From: JBBDYG01 sp040901765
GTDB taxonomy: Bacteria; Planctomycetota; Planctomycetia; Pirellulales; Lacipirellulaceae
Direction of reading: 5' to 3'
DNA length: 64,000 nt
Assembly: GCA_040901765.1 (NCBI GenBank)
Contig: JBBDYG010000116.1
Span: forward strand, 1-64,000
Shown here: positions 51,216 through 59,765 of the stretch, piece after piece
Position numbering within the stretch: position 1 is the stretch's first letter
How the letters are laid out: each line of letters starts with the position of its first letter
Notes under the pieces: model-generated
Seen by the model: only the letters and a program-made list of their open reading frames with translations
Database searches by the model: none
What the model was told of the DNA's origin: nothing
Made by a program: the position numbers and the translations under genes

Positions 51216-53867
51216 TTACTCTTCCCGCCAGGGTTTGTTTTGGCGAAAGCTTTCCAAATGTTTCGCGTATTCTTTGGTTAGGTAGTTATCGGAAAGCTCG
51301 ACGGCCACTTCCGACCACTTGACGGCCGATTTATAGTCGCCAGTCTCAGCGAAGGCGGCGGCGAGTGCGTCAATTTTTGCCGGATCGCTATAATCGGTGA
51401 GCTTGCAAGCTTTCGTTGCGAGTTCGACGGCGCGATCGCCGTCTCGCATAACTTCATCGGGATCGGTGGCAAAGTACTTAGCAAGCTCGCCAATCACCCT
51501 TGGATTTGAAGCCATCGTCAGTGCTGTTTCGTAATCGGCTTTTGCCTCATCATAATGTCCCAGGCGGGCATGTGTGTTTCCGCGATTAAGTATGGCGTTG
51601 TAGTCGTAGGGTCGGATCGCCACACATGCGTACCAGCCGATCAGCGCCTCCGTGTATCGACGCTCGTCATCCTGCAAGCGCAGGGCCATGAAGAACATTG
51701 CGTTATAGTAGGTGGGATCGAGCCGCATCATCTCGCGATGGTCCTTGTAGCTCTCCTCAAACGTATACGCCGGGTAGCCTCGATACTTTGATACCGTGCC
51801 CCACCAGCGGTCACGATTGATATAAAACAGCTCGGCCGCAGACTGGGGCGGAGTTTCCAGCGCAGTCGTGCGCAAGCTTTTTTCCTTATCGCGATCGCCC
51901 ATAATTAGTGCGCAATTCGCCATGAGCCAATAGTACCCACGAGATGGTGGGTGAAACGCGATTGCTTTTTCTAGGTGCGCAACGGCTTCGCGACACTGAG
52001 CCTCTAAGCGCGCTTGACGACTTGCCTTTGGCCAATGCGCTGGCCATCGTGTGAGTTGGTCAGCGTTTAGCAGCAGCAGCTCGTAGACGGCCTCGCTTAC
52101 GCGATTGATATGAACGCGTGGAAACCCGGCCTGGTTGAGTGTCTCAAGCCAAGCAGGGGCTTCCATCACCTGATAAACGGCCAGCGCTAGGCCCGCTGAA
52201 TCATTATTAACTCCTTTAGACGAACGACTATTTCTTGCACTCCTGTAAAGTGTTAAGAACTTGGCGTATCGCTCAGATTCAGCTTTCAAGGCAACCACCT
52301 CTTCTACAAGGAGGGAGTCGACCAGCCGTTCCGCCTCGATTCGCCCCCCAGCTTCGGCCATTCTCTGTACCGCTTCCTCAACGTCATTTGATTCGAGGGC
52401 GGTACGTGCAGATTGAAGCGAAAGCTCGACGAAATGATTGTTGTCTTGAGTTTGTCGGCGCCGATCGACGACAACCGCAGTTCCACAGATCAGAATCAAA
52501 ATAGCGGCAGCGGCAACAATATTGGCTGCAACGCGGTGCCGCCGAATTAGCTTTTGTGCGCGTTGAAGAAGTGTCGGGCGCCGGGCGTGGATTGAACGAT
52601 GCTCTGAAAACCGTCGCAAGTCATCGGCCATCTCCCGAGCGGTGGCATATCGGTCAACGGGATTCTTTTCGAGGGCCTTCAGGAGAATCGTCTCCAAATC
52701 TGGTGGAATGCGAGCGTTGATCCGCCGTGGCGGCTGCGGATCATCGAACGCGATCTGGCGCAACAGTTCCTGGCGATCGTCGCCTATGTAGGCGGGCTGT
52801 AGCGTAAGCAGCTCGTACAGGGTGACGCCCAGCGAATAAATGTCGCTGCGGTGGTCGACGACCACGCGCTTGGCCAAAGCTTGCTCGGGGCTCATGTAGC
52901 GAAGCGTGCCGAGCATGTCGCCGGTCATTGTCATGCCGGCGTCGGCCTCGATGCGGGCGAGACCGAAGTCAGTGATCCATAGTTTGCCGCTATCGTCCAC
53001 CAAGAGGTTGGCTGGCTTGATGTCTCGGTGGAGGATGCCGTTTTGGTGGGCATGGTCGAGGGCTTCCGCAGCCTGGATACCGAGCTGGGCGACGGTGCGG
53101 AAGTATTCGCGGGAGTCGAAGGTGGGGAGCGTGGAAATGGCAGCTTGCAAGTCGCGGACGGTGCATCCGTCCCCCTCCCCTCGATGGGGAGGGGTTAGGG
53201 GAGGGGCGGGTGCAGGAGCAGCAGAGAAGGCCGCGGTCTCTGCCACTGACAACGGATCACGGACGTCGGACTTCCCGCGCATCTTCGCGATCATTTGTGC
53301 CAGGCTTTGGCCTTCAACAAGCTGCATCGCATAGTAGTGGACGCCGCGGTCGGTGCCGACCGAATGGATGGCCACAATATTCGGGTGGTCGAGCGTGGCG
53401 GCGGCGCGGGCTTCATTCTTGAAGCGGGCGAGTTGCTGCTTATCGAGCATGGCCGCGAACGGGAGCACCTTCAGCGCGATGCGACGCCCGAGCGAGATTT
53501 GCTCCGCTTCGTAGACGACACCCATGCCGCCCCGGCCCAACTCCCGCAGAATGCGGAAATCGCCAAGATGCGCGCGCGGCGGGACCGTGAAAGTACTATC
53601 CTCAGGTGGGGCTGGAGTGTTCGCCGATAACTGGGGACTCGCGTGCTGAATAAAGTCCAGATTGCGAAGGCAGTCGGCAAGCTCCTCAGCGATATCCGCA
53701 TACCTTTCGAGGAGATGATCGCGGTCAAGCGATTGGCCCGCATCCACAGCGGCATAAAACTCATCGATTGCCTGACAAAGTCGATCCTGACGAGGGCAAT
53801 CGAGGACCGCGGTTCTCGAGGTGTGACGAACGCGAGAATTCAGGTCGCTCCCCGCAGGCCTTATCAT
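51216..53867 (-). CDS. Serine/threonine protein kinase with TPR repeats
   Basis: 883 residues. An N-terminal planctomycete-type leader segment precedes the kinase: P-loop GRGGMG (111-116), Lys133, catalytic HRDIKPAN (280-287), DFG (300-302). A unique insertion (about 205-235, PPLTPPHRGEGDG) is encoded by a dispersed repeat. A transmembrane helix is near 460-480. The remainder is TPR-like and would lie outside the cytoplasm. The start overlaps the sigma-factor gene by 4 bp (ATGA). The pair is the planctomycete ECF-kinase arrangement, in which the kinase may control the sigma factor. Confidence 0.9.
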   Translation of the reverse strand: MIRPAGSDLNSRVRHTSRTAVLDCPRQDRLCQAIDEFYAAVDAGQSLDRDHLLERYADIAEELADCLRNLDFIQHASPQLSANTPAPPEDSTFTVPPRAHLGDFRILRELGRGGMGVVYEAEQISLGRRIALKVLPFAAMLDKQQLARFKNEARAAATLDHPNIVAIHSVGTDRGVHYYAMQLVEGQSLAQMIAKMRGKSDVRDPLSVAETAAFSAAPAPAPPLTPPHRGEGDGCTVRDLQAAISTLPTFDSREYFRTVAQLGIQAAEALDHAHQNGILHRDIKPANLLVDDSGKLWITDFGLARIEADAGMTMTGDMLGTLRYMSPEQALAKRVVVDHRSDIYSLGVTLYELLTLQPAYIGDDRQELLRQIAFDDPQPPRRINARIPPDLETILLKALEKNPVDRYATAREMADDLRRFSEHRSIHARRPTLLQRAQKLIRRHRVAANIVAAAAILILICGTAVVVDRRRQTQDNNHFVELSLQSARTALESNDVEEAVQRMAEAGGRIEAERLVDSLLVEEVVALKAESERYAKFLTLYRSARNSRSSKGVNNDSAGLALAVYQVMEAPAWLETLNQAGFPRVHINRVSEAVYELLLLNADQLTRWPAHWPKASRQARLEAQCREAVAHLEKAIAFHPPSRGYYWLMANCALIMGDRDKEKSLRTTALETPPQSAAELFYINRDRWWGTVSKYRGYPAYTFEESYKDHREMMRLDPTYYNAMFFMALRLQDDERRYTEALIGWYACVAIRPYDYNAILNRGNTHARLGHYDEAKADYETALTMASNPRVIGELAKYFATDPDEVMRDGDRAVELATKACKLTDYSDPAKIDALAAAFAETGDYKSAVKWSEVAVELSDNYLTKEYAKHLESFRQNKPWREE
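53171..53207. repeat. Palindromic repeat inside the kinase gene
   Basis: CCCCTCCCC (53172-53180) and GGGGAGGGG (53186-53194) form a hairpin with a short loop, followed by TTAGGGGAGGGG. This is a well-spread GC-rich repeat of intergenic origin. Its in-frame translation supplies the insertion PPLTPPHRGEGDG between kinase lobes. The frame is preserved. Confidence 0.7.
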
Positions 53868-54481
53868 GTTGGCTCCTTCATCAGGGTTCGCAGCTTCACC
53901 GCCGCCCGGGTTCGCAAACCTCGCACGCTGGCAACCGAGCGCCCCATGCGCTCGGCGACCTCTGCCAATGAGAGTCCTTCCAAGTGGAACAGCACCAAGG
54001 CCTCGCGATACTCGCTGGGCAACTGTGACAATGCGTCGGCCAACACGACGGCGGCTTCGCGTCGGGAAGCAATCCGGCTGGGCGACGCGCCGGGCGCGGT
54101 CAGCAGCCCGGCTAGTGCGATCGACGATCGATCGAGCTGTTGCTCGAAATGATGCTCTCGACCGACAGCGCGACTTTGAGTCCCTTTAAATTGACGAATC
54201 ATTGCGGCACCGGTATTGGCCATAATCTGTCGCAACCAGGCGACGAACTCAGCCTCTGTTTCACCGCGAAACTGGGGTAAGTCGCGAGCGGCTTTCAGGC
54301 ACGTTTCCTGCACCAAGTCGGAGGGGTCTGCTTTTGCTTGGAGATTCGCGTCGATATGCACGCGAGCCAGCAGCAGCAAATAATTGCGATACACCCCTAA
54401 CAAATCCGCGACCGCTTGTTGGTCGCCGGCCTTTGCGCGCTCGACGAGGCTGTCCGACTCAATCTCGCGGCGCTGAACCAT
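53864..54481 (-). CDS. RNA polymerase ECF-type sigma factor
   Basis: 205 residues from ATG 54481, which has GGGGAGAG upstream; an ATG seven codons earlier lacks one. Region 2 is visible as DPSDLVQETCLKAARDLPQF...EFVAWLRQIMANTGA and region 4 as LSQLPSEYREALVLFHLEGLSLAEVAERMGRSVASVRGLRTRAAVKLR. The conserved DPSDLVQE places it in the planctomycete ECF subfamily. It is followed directly by the kinase gene, and both are likely transcribed together. Confidence 0.9.
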   Translation of the reverse strand: MVQRREIESDSLVERAKAGDQQAVADLLGVYRNYLLLLARVHIDANLQAKADPSDLVQETCLKAARDLPQFRGETEAEFVAWLRQIMANTGAAMIRQFKGTQSRAVGREHHFEQQLDRSSIALAGLLTAPGASPSRIASRREAAVVLADALSQLPSEYREALVLFHLEGLSLAEVAERMGRSVASVRGLRTRAAVKLRTLMKEPT

Positions 54482-54694
54482 CGTCAAACCGGCTCTCCCC
54501 ATAAGAAGAGGTGCGCATGATAGACGAAGCGCGCGCAGAAAATCCGCTTAACTCGCGAAATTTCGGATCAGAACCACACAACGTGTTAGCTGTTACCGAC
54601 TTACGCAATGGTACGAAGTCCTGAAACTTAATTGATCGGCTTGACGGAAGTGCTCTCGCCCGAGCGTTTAGCTATCTCTTCGGAGCCAGCATTA

Positions 54695-56626
54695 TCAGGT
54701 ATCGTAGCGCATCAAAATATCGACTTCCGGCACATCTTTTAGCAACGGCGAGCCGCCCTCGGCCAGCATCGCGCCCAACCGGCCGAGTTGCTTGAAATCG
54801 CGGTCGCTGGTGCGCCGGCCGGTCAGTTTATTTCGCGTGTCTTGGGCGAAGGTGGCGGCAGCCTGCCGGATCGTTTCATCGTCCTGCCGCGCCGCGTACA
54901 GGCAGGTGGCGAGCATCACGATCAGCGACTGGATTCTGCCGGAAAGCTCGGCCATTCGGCATTGGCGGTCGGCCAGCTTGAGCTGATGCTTGCGCATGGC
55001 GCCGCTGACCTCCAGGGCGGACGATTGCAACATTTGGCAAGCCCACGCGGCGTGGGGTTCCAGCTCCGCGGGCAAAGGCGGCAGGTCGGGGCGAACTTTG
55101 CGCGCGAGCTTTTGCTTGAGCATCCAGTTGGCGTAGGGCGGCATCGCGGTGCGGAGCGCCCAAAGATGCGCCGGGTTCAGCGGGTTGAGTCGCTTGATCC
55201 CCGCGGCTTGCAGCGCCTTGCCGACCGGCTCGAAGAACTGGGTGCCGTGTTGTTTCACCAGCGATTTGAAGAAGGCCATGCCGAGCATTTCCCCCTCGCC
55301 TTCGTAGATGCAGGGCGCCAAATATTCATGAACATGATCGCCCAGGATGTGGCCCTTGAGGAAGGAGCGGCCACCGTGCGTCTTCATGCACAGTTCAATG
55401 GCGGCTTCCTTCTGGGCCTCGCTGCCGAAAATCTTGGCGACGATGCACTCCATCTCGCCGCGATAGCCTTCGTCGATCAGCCACGAGCACCAGTCAACCA
55501 GCGCGTCGCTCGCAACGATTAGGCCGGCCAGTCGGGCCACGCGGCGCTGCACAAGCTCGCGCTTGACGATCGCTTCGCCGTAGGTCACGCGGTACTTGGC
55601 CCAGGGAATCATGCTGGCGAGCATCAGGCGCATCGTTCCGGCCGCGCCGGCGCACAGGGCAACCCGACCCAGGTTCAGCCCGTGGTACGCAATGGTTAGC
55701 CCGTTGCCGCGCGTCGGTTGCAACAGGTTCTCGGCCGGCACCTCAAAGTCGCGGAAAATGATTCCCTGGTTGTGCGTGTGCTTCAAGGCCCATAGGCCGT
55801 ATTTCCGCAGTTGAAAATGCTCGTTCTCTTCGGCGGGCAGGTCGCACACGAGCACCGCGGGAGCATCGTCGATCAGGCACACCAGCCCAATGGTTCGTCC
55901 TGGCACGACGTTCGTGATAAAAAGCTTTTCACCATTCACCACGTAGCGATCGCCGCGCAGCTCGGCGCGGGTCTTGAGCGCCGTGAGGTCGGAGCCGGCG
56001 CCAGGCTCGGTGAGCGCGAAGGCCGATAGTCGCTCGCCCGAGGCGAGCTTCGGCAAGAACCGTTGCTTTTGCTCGGCGCTGCCGAACGTGCGGACGGGAT
56101 CGACTGCGCCGATGCAGCCATGCACGCTCGCCAGCCCCGCGACCGTCGCATCTTCGACGGCCATCCGCGTGAGAAACTTCGCGAATGAACGGAAAGGTGC
56201 GGCGGTGCCTCCGTACTGACGATCGACCAGAAGCCCCCAATAGCCAACGCCCGCAAGCTCCTGCAGAATGCCCTCTGGAATTTTTCCTTCTGCGTTCAGC
56301 AAAGTTCCTGCTTCACGGTGACGGCGGACGATCTCAATCGACCGATCCATCACCTGCTGCACGTCGGCCGGCGTATCGACCGGTTGCCCTTGGAACAGAT
56401 TCACAGGCAGTCGGCGGTCCCACACCGCACGATGCGCAGGGCTGCCCGCGGTCTGGTACTCGGGGCGGAACAGAGTTTCGACCTGATCGTCGGCCCGGTC
56501 GATGTCCCCCGTGCGGCGGGCTTCGTCGTCGCTCTTGCCGCCGAGCTTGAGCGCCGTCTCGGCAAAGGAGATCTCCCGATCGGGTTCATCCTTCAGATCG
56601 ATTACCGCACTTGAATCGCGTTGCAT
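54695..56626 (-). CDS. Acyl-CoA dehydrogenase, long form
   Basis: 643 residues (canonical about 380). N-terminal ACAD domain with FALTEPGAGSDLTALKTRAELRGD and YVVNGEKLFITN, the FAD and substrate region. The central helical domain with YRVTYGEAIVKRELVQ and HGGRSFLKGH and the catalytic glutamate position in IYEGEGEMLGMA follow. An additional C-terminal helical domain (about 480-643) recalls VLCAD/ACAD9-type enzymes. It oxidises acyl-CoA in beta-oxidation and lies last of four fad genes on the minus strand. Its own last codons occur as a fragment at 47227-47301. Confidence 0.87.
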   Translation of the reverse strand: MQRDSSAVIDLKDEPDREISFAETALKLGGKSDDEARRTGDIDRADDQVETLFRPEYQTAGSPAHRAVWDRRLPVNLFQGQPVDTPADVQQVMDRSIEIVRRHREAGTLLNAEGKIPEGILQELAGVGYWGLLVDRQYGGTAAPFRSFAKFLTRMAVEDATVAGLASVHGCIGAVDPVRTFGSAEQKQRFLPKLASGERLSAFALTEPGAGSDLTALKTRAELRGDRYVVNGEKLFITNVVPGRTIGLVCLIDDAPAVLVCDLPAEENEHFQLRKYGLWALKHTHNQGIIFRDFEVPAENLLQPTRGNGLTIAYHGLNLGRVALCAGAAGTMRLMLASMIPWAKYRVTYGEAIVKRELVQRRVARLAGLIVASDALVDWCSWLIDEGYRGEMECIVAKIFGSEAQKEAAIELCMKTHGGRSFLKGHILGDHVHEYLAPCIYEGEGEMLGMAFFKSLVKQHGTQFFEPVGKALQAAGIKRLNPLNPAHLWALRTAMPPYANWMLKQKLARKVRPDLPPLPAELEPHAAWACQMLQSSALEVSGAMRKHQLKLADRQCRMAELSGRIQSLIVMLATCLYAARQDDETIRQAAATFAQDTRNKLTGRRTSDRDFKQLGRLGAMLAEGGSPLLKDVPEVDILMRYDT

Positions 56627-56716
56627 CAGAAAACTTTCCTTGCTTAAAACGTCGTTGTTGTTTCAGATCGAATCGGGGGATCGTCAAGCCTCGTGGCCTG
56701 TCAAACTTGAACTACC

Positions 56717-56781
56717 GTAGCTTAATTCGCAAGAATTCAGCCCTTGAAGGAATGAATCTGAACTCTTGCGAGTTCAGCTAC
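56717..56781. repeat. Nested palindromic repeat in the fad cluster
   Basis: Two 24-bp arms (56717-56740, 56758-56781) are inverted copies with three mismatches. Each arm is itself palindromic (AATTCGCAAGAATT; GAACTCTTGCGAGTTC). The element is between the acyl-CoA dehydrogenase and acyl-CoA ligase genes and could act as a transcript processing site. Confidence 0.55.
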
Positions 56782-56789
56782 CAGTCAAG

Positions 56790-58517
56790 TCAGTAATCGG
56801 TTGCGGCGGCGGCCGACGAACCTTTGTATTCAACGGCCACACCTCCTCCGGAGTAAAGTGCGGCAATCTCGCTTTGAAAACGCTTATGAATGGCATCCCG
56901 CCGCATACTCAGCTTCGGGGTGAGGAGTCCATCCTCGATCGTAAACCCACGATCTAGCAGCAGAAATCGCTTCACCTGTTCATAGGGCGCTACCGACTCC
57001 AACGCTTGGCTGATTCGGTCCTGATAAAGCTGCACGACGCTGGGGTGAGTTAACGACTCGGCCTGGGTAGCGACCTTTAGTTGCTGTGCTTCCATCCAAG
57101 CGCTGAGCGCCTCGGCGTTTGGTACAATGAGCGCGGCGAGGTATTTTTGGTCATTGCCGACCACCAGCGCCTGAAGGATGAACGGAACGCGGCACAGCAG
57201 TCCTTCGATGTGCGTGGGAGTCGCCTTCTTGCCGGTCGACAGGGCGATCATCTCCTTCTTGCGACCCGTAATGGAGATGAATCCATCCGCGTCGATCGAG
57301 CCGAGATCGCCCGTGTAGAGCCATCCGTCGCGGATCGTCTCGCGGGTCAACTCAGGCTCCTTCCAATACTCGAGCATCACATGCGGACCTTTGGTTAGCA
57401 GTTCTCCATCTTCCGCGAAGCGAACCTCGATACCCGGCAGGGCCTTCCCCACGGTTCCGCGCCGAAAGTCGTTTATCGTCGAAAAAGAGATCACGGGCGA
57501 CGATTCGGTAAGGCCGTAACCGGGGAGCAACGGAACACCGCGCGCATGAAAGAAATCGAAGGTGCCCACCGGTAGCGGCGCGCCGCCGCAGAAGCAAGCG
57601 CGAATGTTGCCGCCGAGAATCTGTTGGATCGTAATCGGCGCGGCGGTGTTTTCCGATTCGGCCACGCGCTGCGCGATTCGCTCGTAGAAATACGGCACGC
57701 CGTTCATCAGCGTCGGCTTGACGAGTTGACAGTCGGCGAAGATCGTTTCTCTGGTGCGAGTGAGCGCCAGTTCCGATCCGCGCGCCAGCCAGGTGTAAAG
57801 GTCGCAGGTTCGCGCGTAGATGTGGCTAAACGGCAGGAAATTGAGCCGGCGATCGCTCGCTACTTCTCCAACCGCATCGACCGCGGCGTAGGCGTTGGAA
57901 GTCAGGTTGGCATGCGTCAAAGCCACCGCCTTCGGCTCGCCGCTCGTGCCCGAGGAATAGAGTATGGTGGCGATCGCCTGCGGGTCGAACCGCGCGGCCT
58001 GCTGCTCCATGATCGCCATTCCGTCGCCGGGCGAAATCGCGCTGATCCGATCGAGCAGAGATTGTTCTCCGTTCGTGGCGTCGATCACCTCTTGCACTTG
58101 GTTCGGCGGGCCAGCGGCGGCTTGGCCGCGCAGTGCTTCGGCCATCGCCGCAGTCGCGATCAACACAAGCTTCGGCTCGGAGTGGGCGATCTGTGCGGCG
58201 GCGCCGCTGGCTGGCAGCGAACCATGCAGCGGCACGTGAATCGCCCCCAGGCACTGAATGGCAAAATCCACAACAATCCACTCGTAGCGGTTATCGCTCC
58301 ACAGCACGACCCGATCCGCCGGCTGCACCCCGAGCCGATTCATATACGCAGTCAGGCGAAGAGTATCGTCCGCCAACTGCCGCCAAGTCTTATGCGGCAG
58401 TTGATCCTCTTGCGGGAGATACAGCGCCGGCACGTCGGGCGAGGAGCGCGCCAAGTCGAACAAAGCGGCCACCATCGGCCGATCCAGGCGAGGCTCCGTA
58501 ATCGTTTCAATCGCCAT
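56790..58517 (-). CDS. Long-chain acyl-CoA synthetase (AMP-forming)
   Basis: 575 residues from ATG 58517 (behind AGGAA). AMP-binding signature YSSGTSGEPKAVALTH (about 187-202), the GYGLTESSPVIS motif and YTGDLGSIDADGFISITGRKKEMI with the hinge and catalytic region are all present. It activates fatty acids to acyl-CoA at the membrane and belongs with the beta-oxidation genes to its right. The C-terminal lysine region appears as GLLTPKLSMRR. Confidence 0.85.
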   Translation of the reverse strand: MAIETITEPRLDRPMVAALFDLARSSPDVPALYLPQEDQLPHKTWRQLADDTLRLTAYMNRLGVQPADRVVLWSDNRYEWIVVDFAIQCLGAIHVPLHGSLPASGAAAQIAHSEPKLVLIATAAMAEALRGQAAAGPPNQVQEVIDATNGEQSLLDRISAISPGDGMAIMEQQAARFDPQAIATILYSSGTSGEPKAVALTHANLTSNAYAAVDAVGEVASDRRLNFLPFSHIYARTCDLYTWLARGSELALTRTRETIFADCQLVKPTLMNGVPYFYERIAQRVAESENTAAPITIQQILGGNIRACFCGGAPLPVGTFDFFHARGVPLLPGYGLTESSPVISFSTINDFRRGTVGKALPGIEVRFAEDGELLTKGPHVMLEYWKEPELTRETIRDGWLYTGDLGSIDADGFISITGRKKEMIALSTGKKATPTHIEGLLCRVPFILQALVVGNDQKYLAALIVPNAEALSAWMEAQQLKVATQAESLTHPSVVQLYQDRISQALESVAPYEQVKRFLLLDRGFTIEDGLLTPKLSMRRDAIHKRFQSEIAALYSGGGVAVEYKGSSAAAATDY

Positions 58518-58604
58518 GACGCGATTCCTGTTAGCCAACGAGGAGAACTTTGATATCTATTCGCGCAACCGCCTCAGTATACACTGCCGAGCATCAAGAG
58601 CGTG

Positions 58605-59765
58605 CTATTCGACGCGCTCCAAAACAGTCGCGATCCCTTGTCCCAACCCAATGCACATGGTCGCCAGGCCGAATTGAGCGTCGCGGTCCTGCATGGCGTG
58701 AACCAGCGTCGTTGTGATGCGCGCCCCGCTGGCGCCGAGGGGGTGTCCAATGGCGACGGCGCCGCCGTGGACGTTGACTTTGGCTTCATCCACTTTGAGA
58801 GCGCGGATGCAGGTCATGGCCTGCACGGCGAACGCCTCGTTGAACTCGGCCAAATCGAGGTCATCCACCGTCAGTCCTGCTCGTTCGAGTGCCTTCTGGC
58901 TGGCGGGAATGGGACCAGTGCCCATCACGCATGGTTCCACACCGGCCACGGCGGTGGAGCGAATCTTCGCTAGCGGACGAAGACCCAGCGCCTTGGCCTT
59001 CTCTTCCGACATGACCAAGAGTGCCGCTGCGCCGTCGTTCAGCGGAGAACTGTTGCCAGCCGTGACGGTTCCGATCTTTGGCAAGAACACCGGATCGAGC
59101 GCGCCGAGCGCCTCCATGCTGGTGTCCTCCCGAACGCACTGATCGCGATCGACTCGAAAACGCTCGCCCGACTCGGAGCGGCCATAAACGCCAATAATCT
59201 CGCGGTCGAACTTGCCTTCTTGCCAAGCCCGGCTGGCTCGCTGATGGCTCTCGAAAGCGAAGCGGTCTTGTTCTTCCCGTGAGATCCCCTGCGTCTGGGC
59301 CAGGAACTCCGCTGTGACGCCCATCATCATCGCGGGCTTGGAAGTTCGCTGGAAAAGTTTCGGATTGATATCAAGCCCGTGATCCATGGGAAGATGATGC
59401 ATGTGCTCGAGGCCGCCGACGATATGGACCTCCTCCGCGCCCGCCATGATGGCATGCGTCGCCTGATGTAGCGCTTGCATGCTGCTGCCGCACAGCCGAT
59501 TGACGGTCGAACCGCCGCAGGCAATCGGCAGACCCGCCATCAACCCAGCGATTCGGGCGATGTTCATGCCTTGTTCCTTCGTCTGCTGCGTACACCCAAG
59601 ATGCACGTCTTCGATGATGGCAGGATCAAGGGAATTTCGTTCGATTAGCGCCGCAATACACGCCGCCATCAAGTCATCCGAGCGCACATCGCGATACCAG
59701 CCGCGCTCGGCGTGCGCTCGTCCGACGGGGGTGCGAACGGCGTCGATAATGACCGCTGTTTTCAT
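58605..59765 (-). CDS. fadA: Acetyl-CoA acyltransferase (thiolase)
   Basis: 386 residues with nucleophile Cys92 in VNRLCGSSMQALH, the GGAVAIGHPLGASGARI histidine motif and MCIGLGQG with the acid-base cysteine. It cleaves 3-ketoacyl-CoA in the last step of beta-oxidation. It overlaps the FadB gene by 4 bp (ATGA), as in fadBA operons. Confidence 0.9.
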   Translation of the reverse strand: MKTAVIIDAVRTPVGRAHAERGWYRDVRSDDLMAACIAALIERNSLDPAIIEDVHLGCTQQTKEQGMNIARIAGLMAGLPIACGGSTVNRLCGSSMQALHQATHAIMAGAEEVHIVGGLEHMHHLPMDHGLDINPKLFQRTSKPAMMMGVTAEFLAQTQGISREEQDRFAFESHQRASRAWQEGKFDREIIGVYGRSESGERFRVDRDQCVREDTSMEALGALDPVFLPKIGTVTAGNSSPLNDGAAALLVMSEEKAKALGLRPLAKIRSTAVAGVEPCVMGTGPIPASQKALERAGLTVDDLDLAEFNEAFAVQAMTCIRALKVDEAKVNVHGGAVAIGHPLGASGARITTTLVHAMQDRDAQFGLATMCIGLGQGIATVLERVE

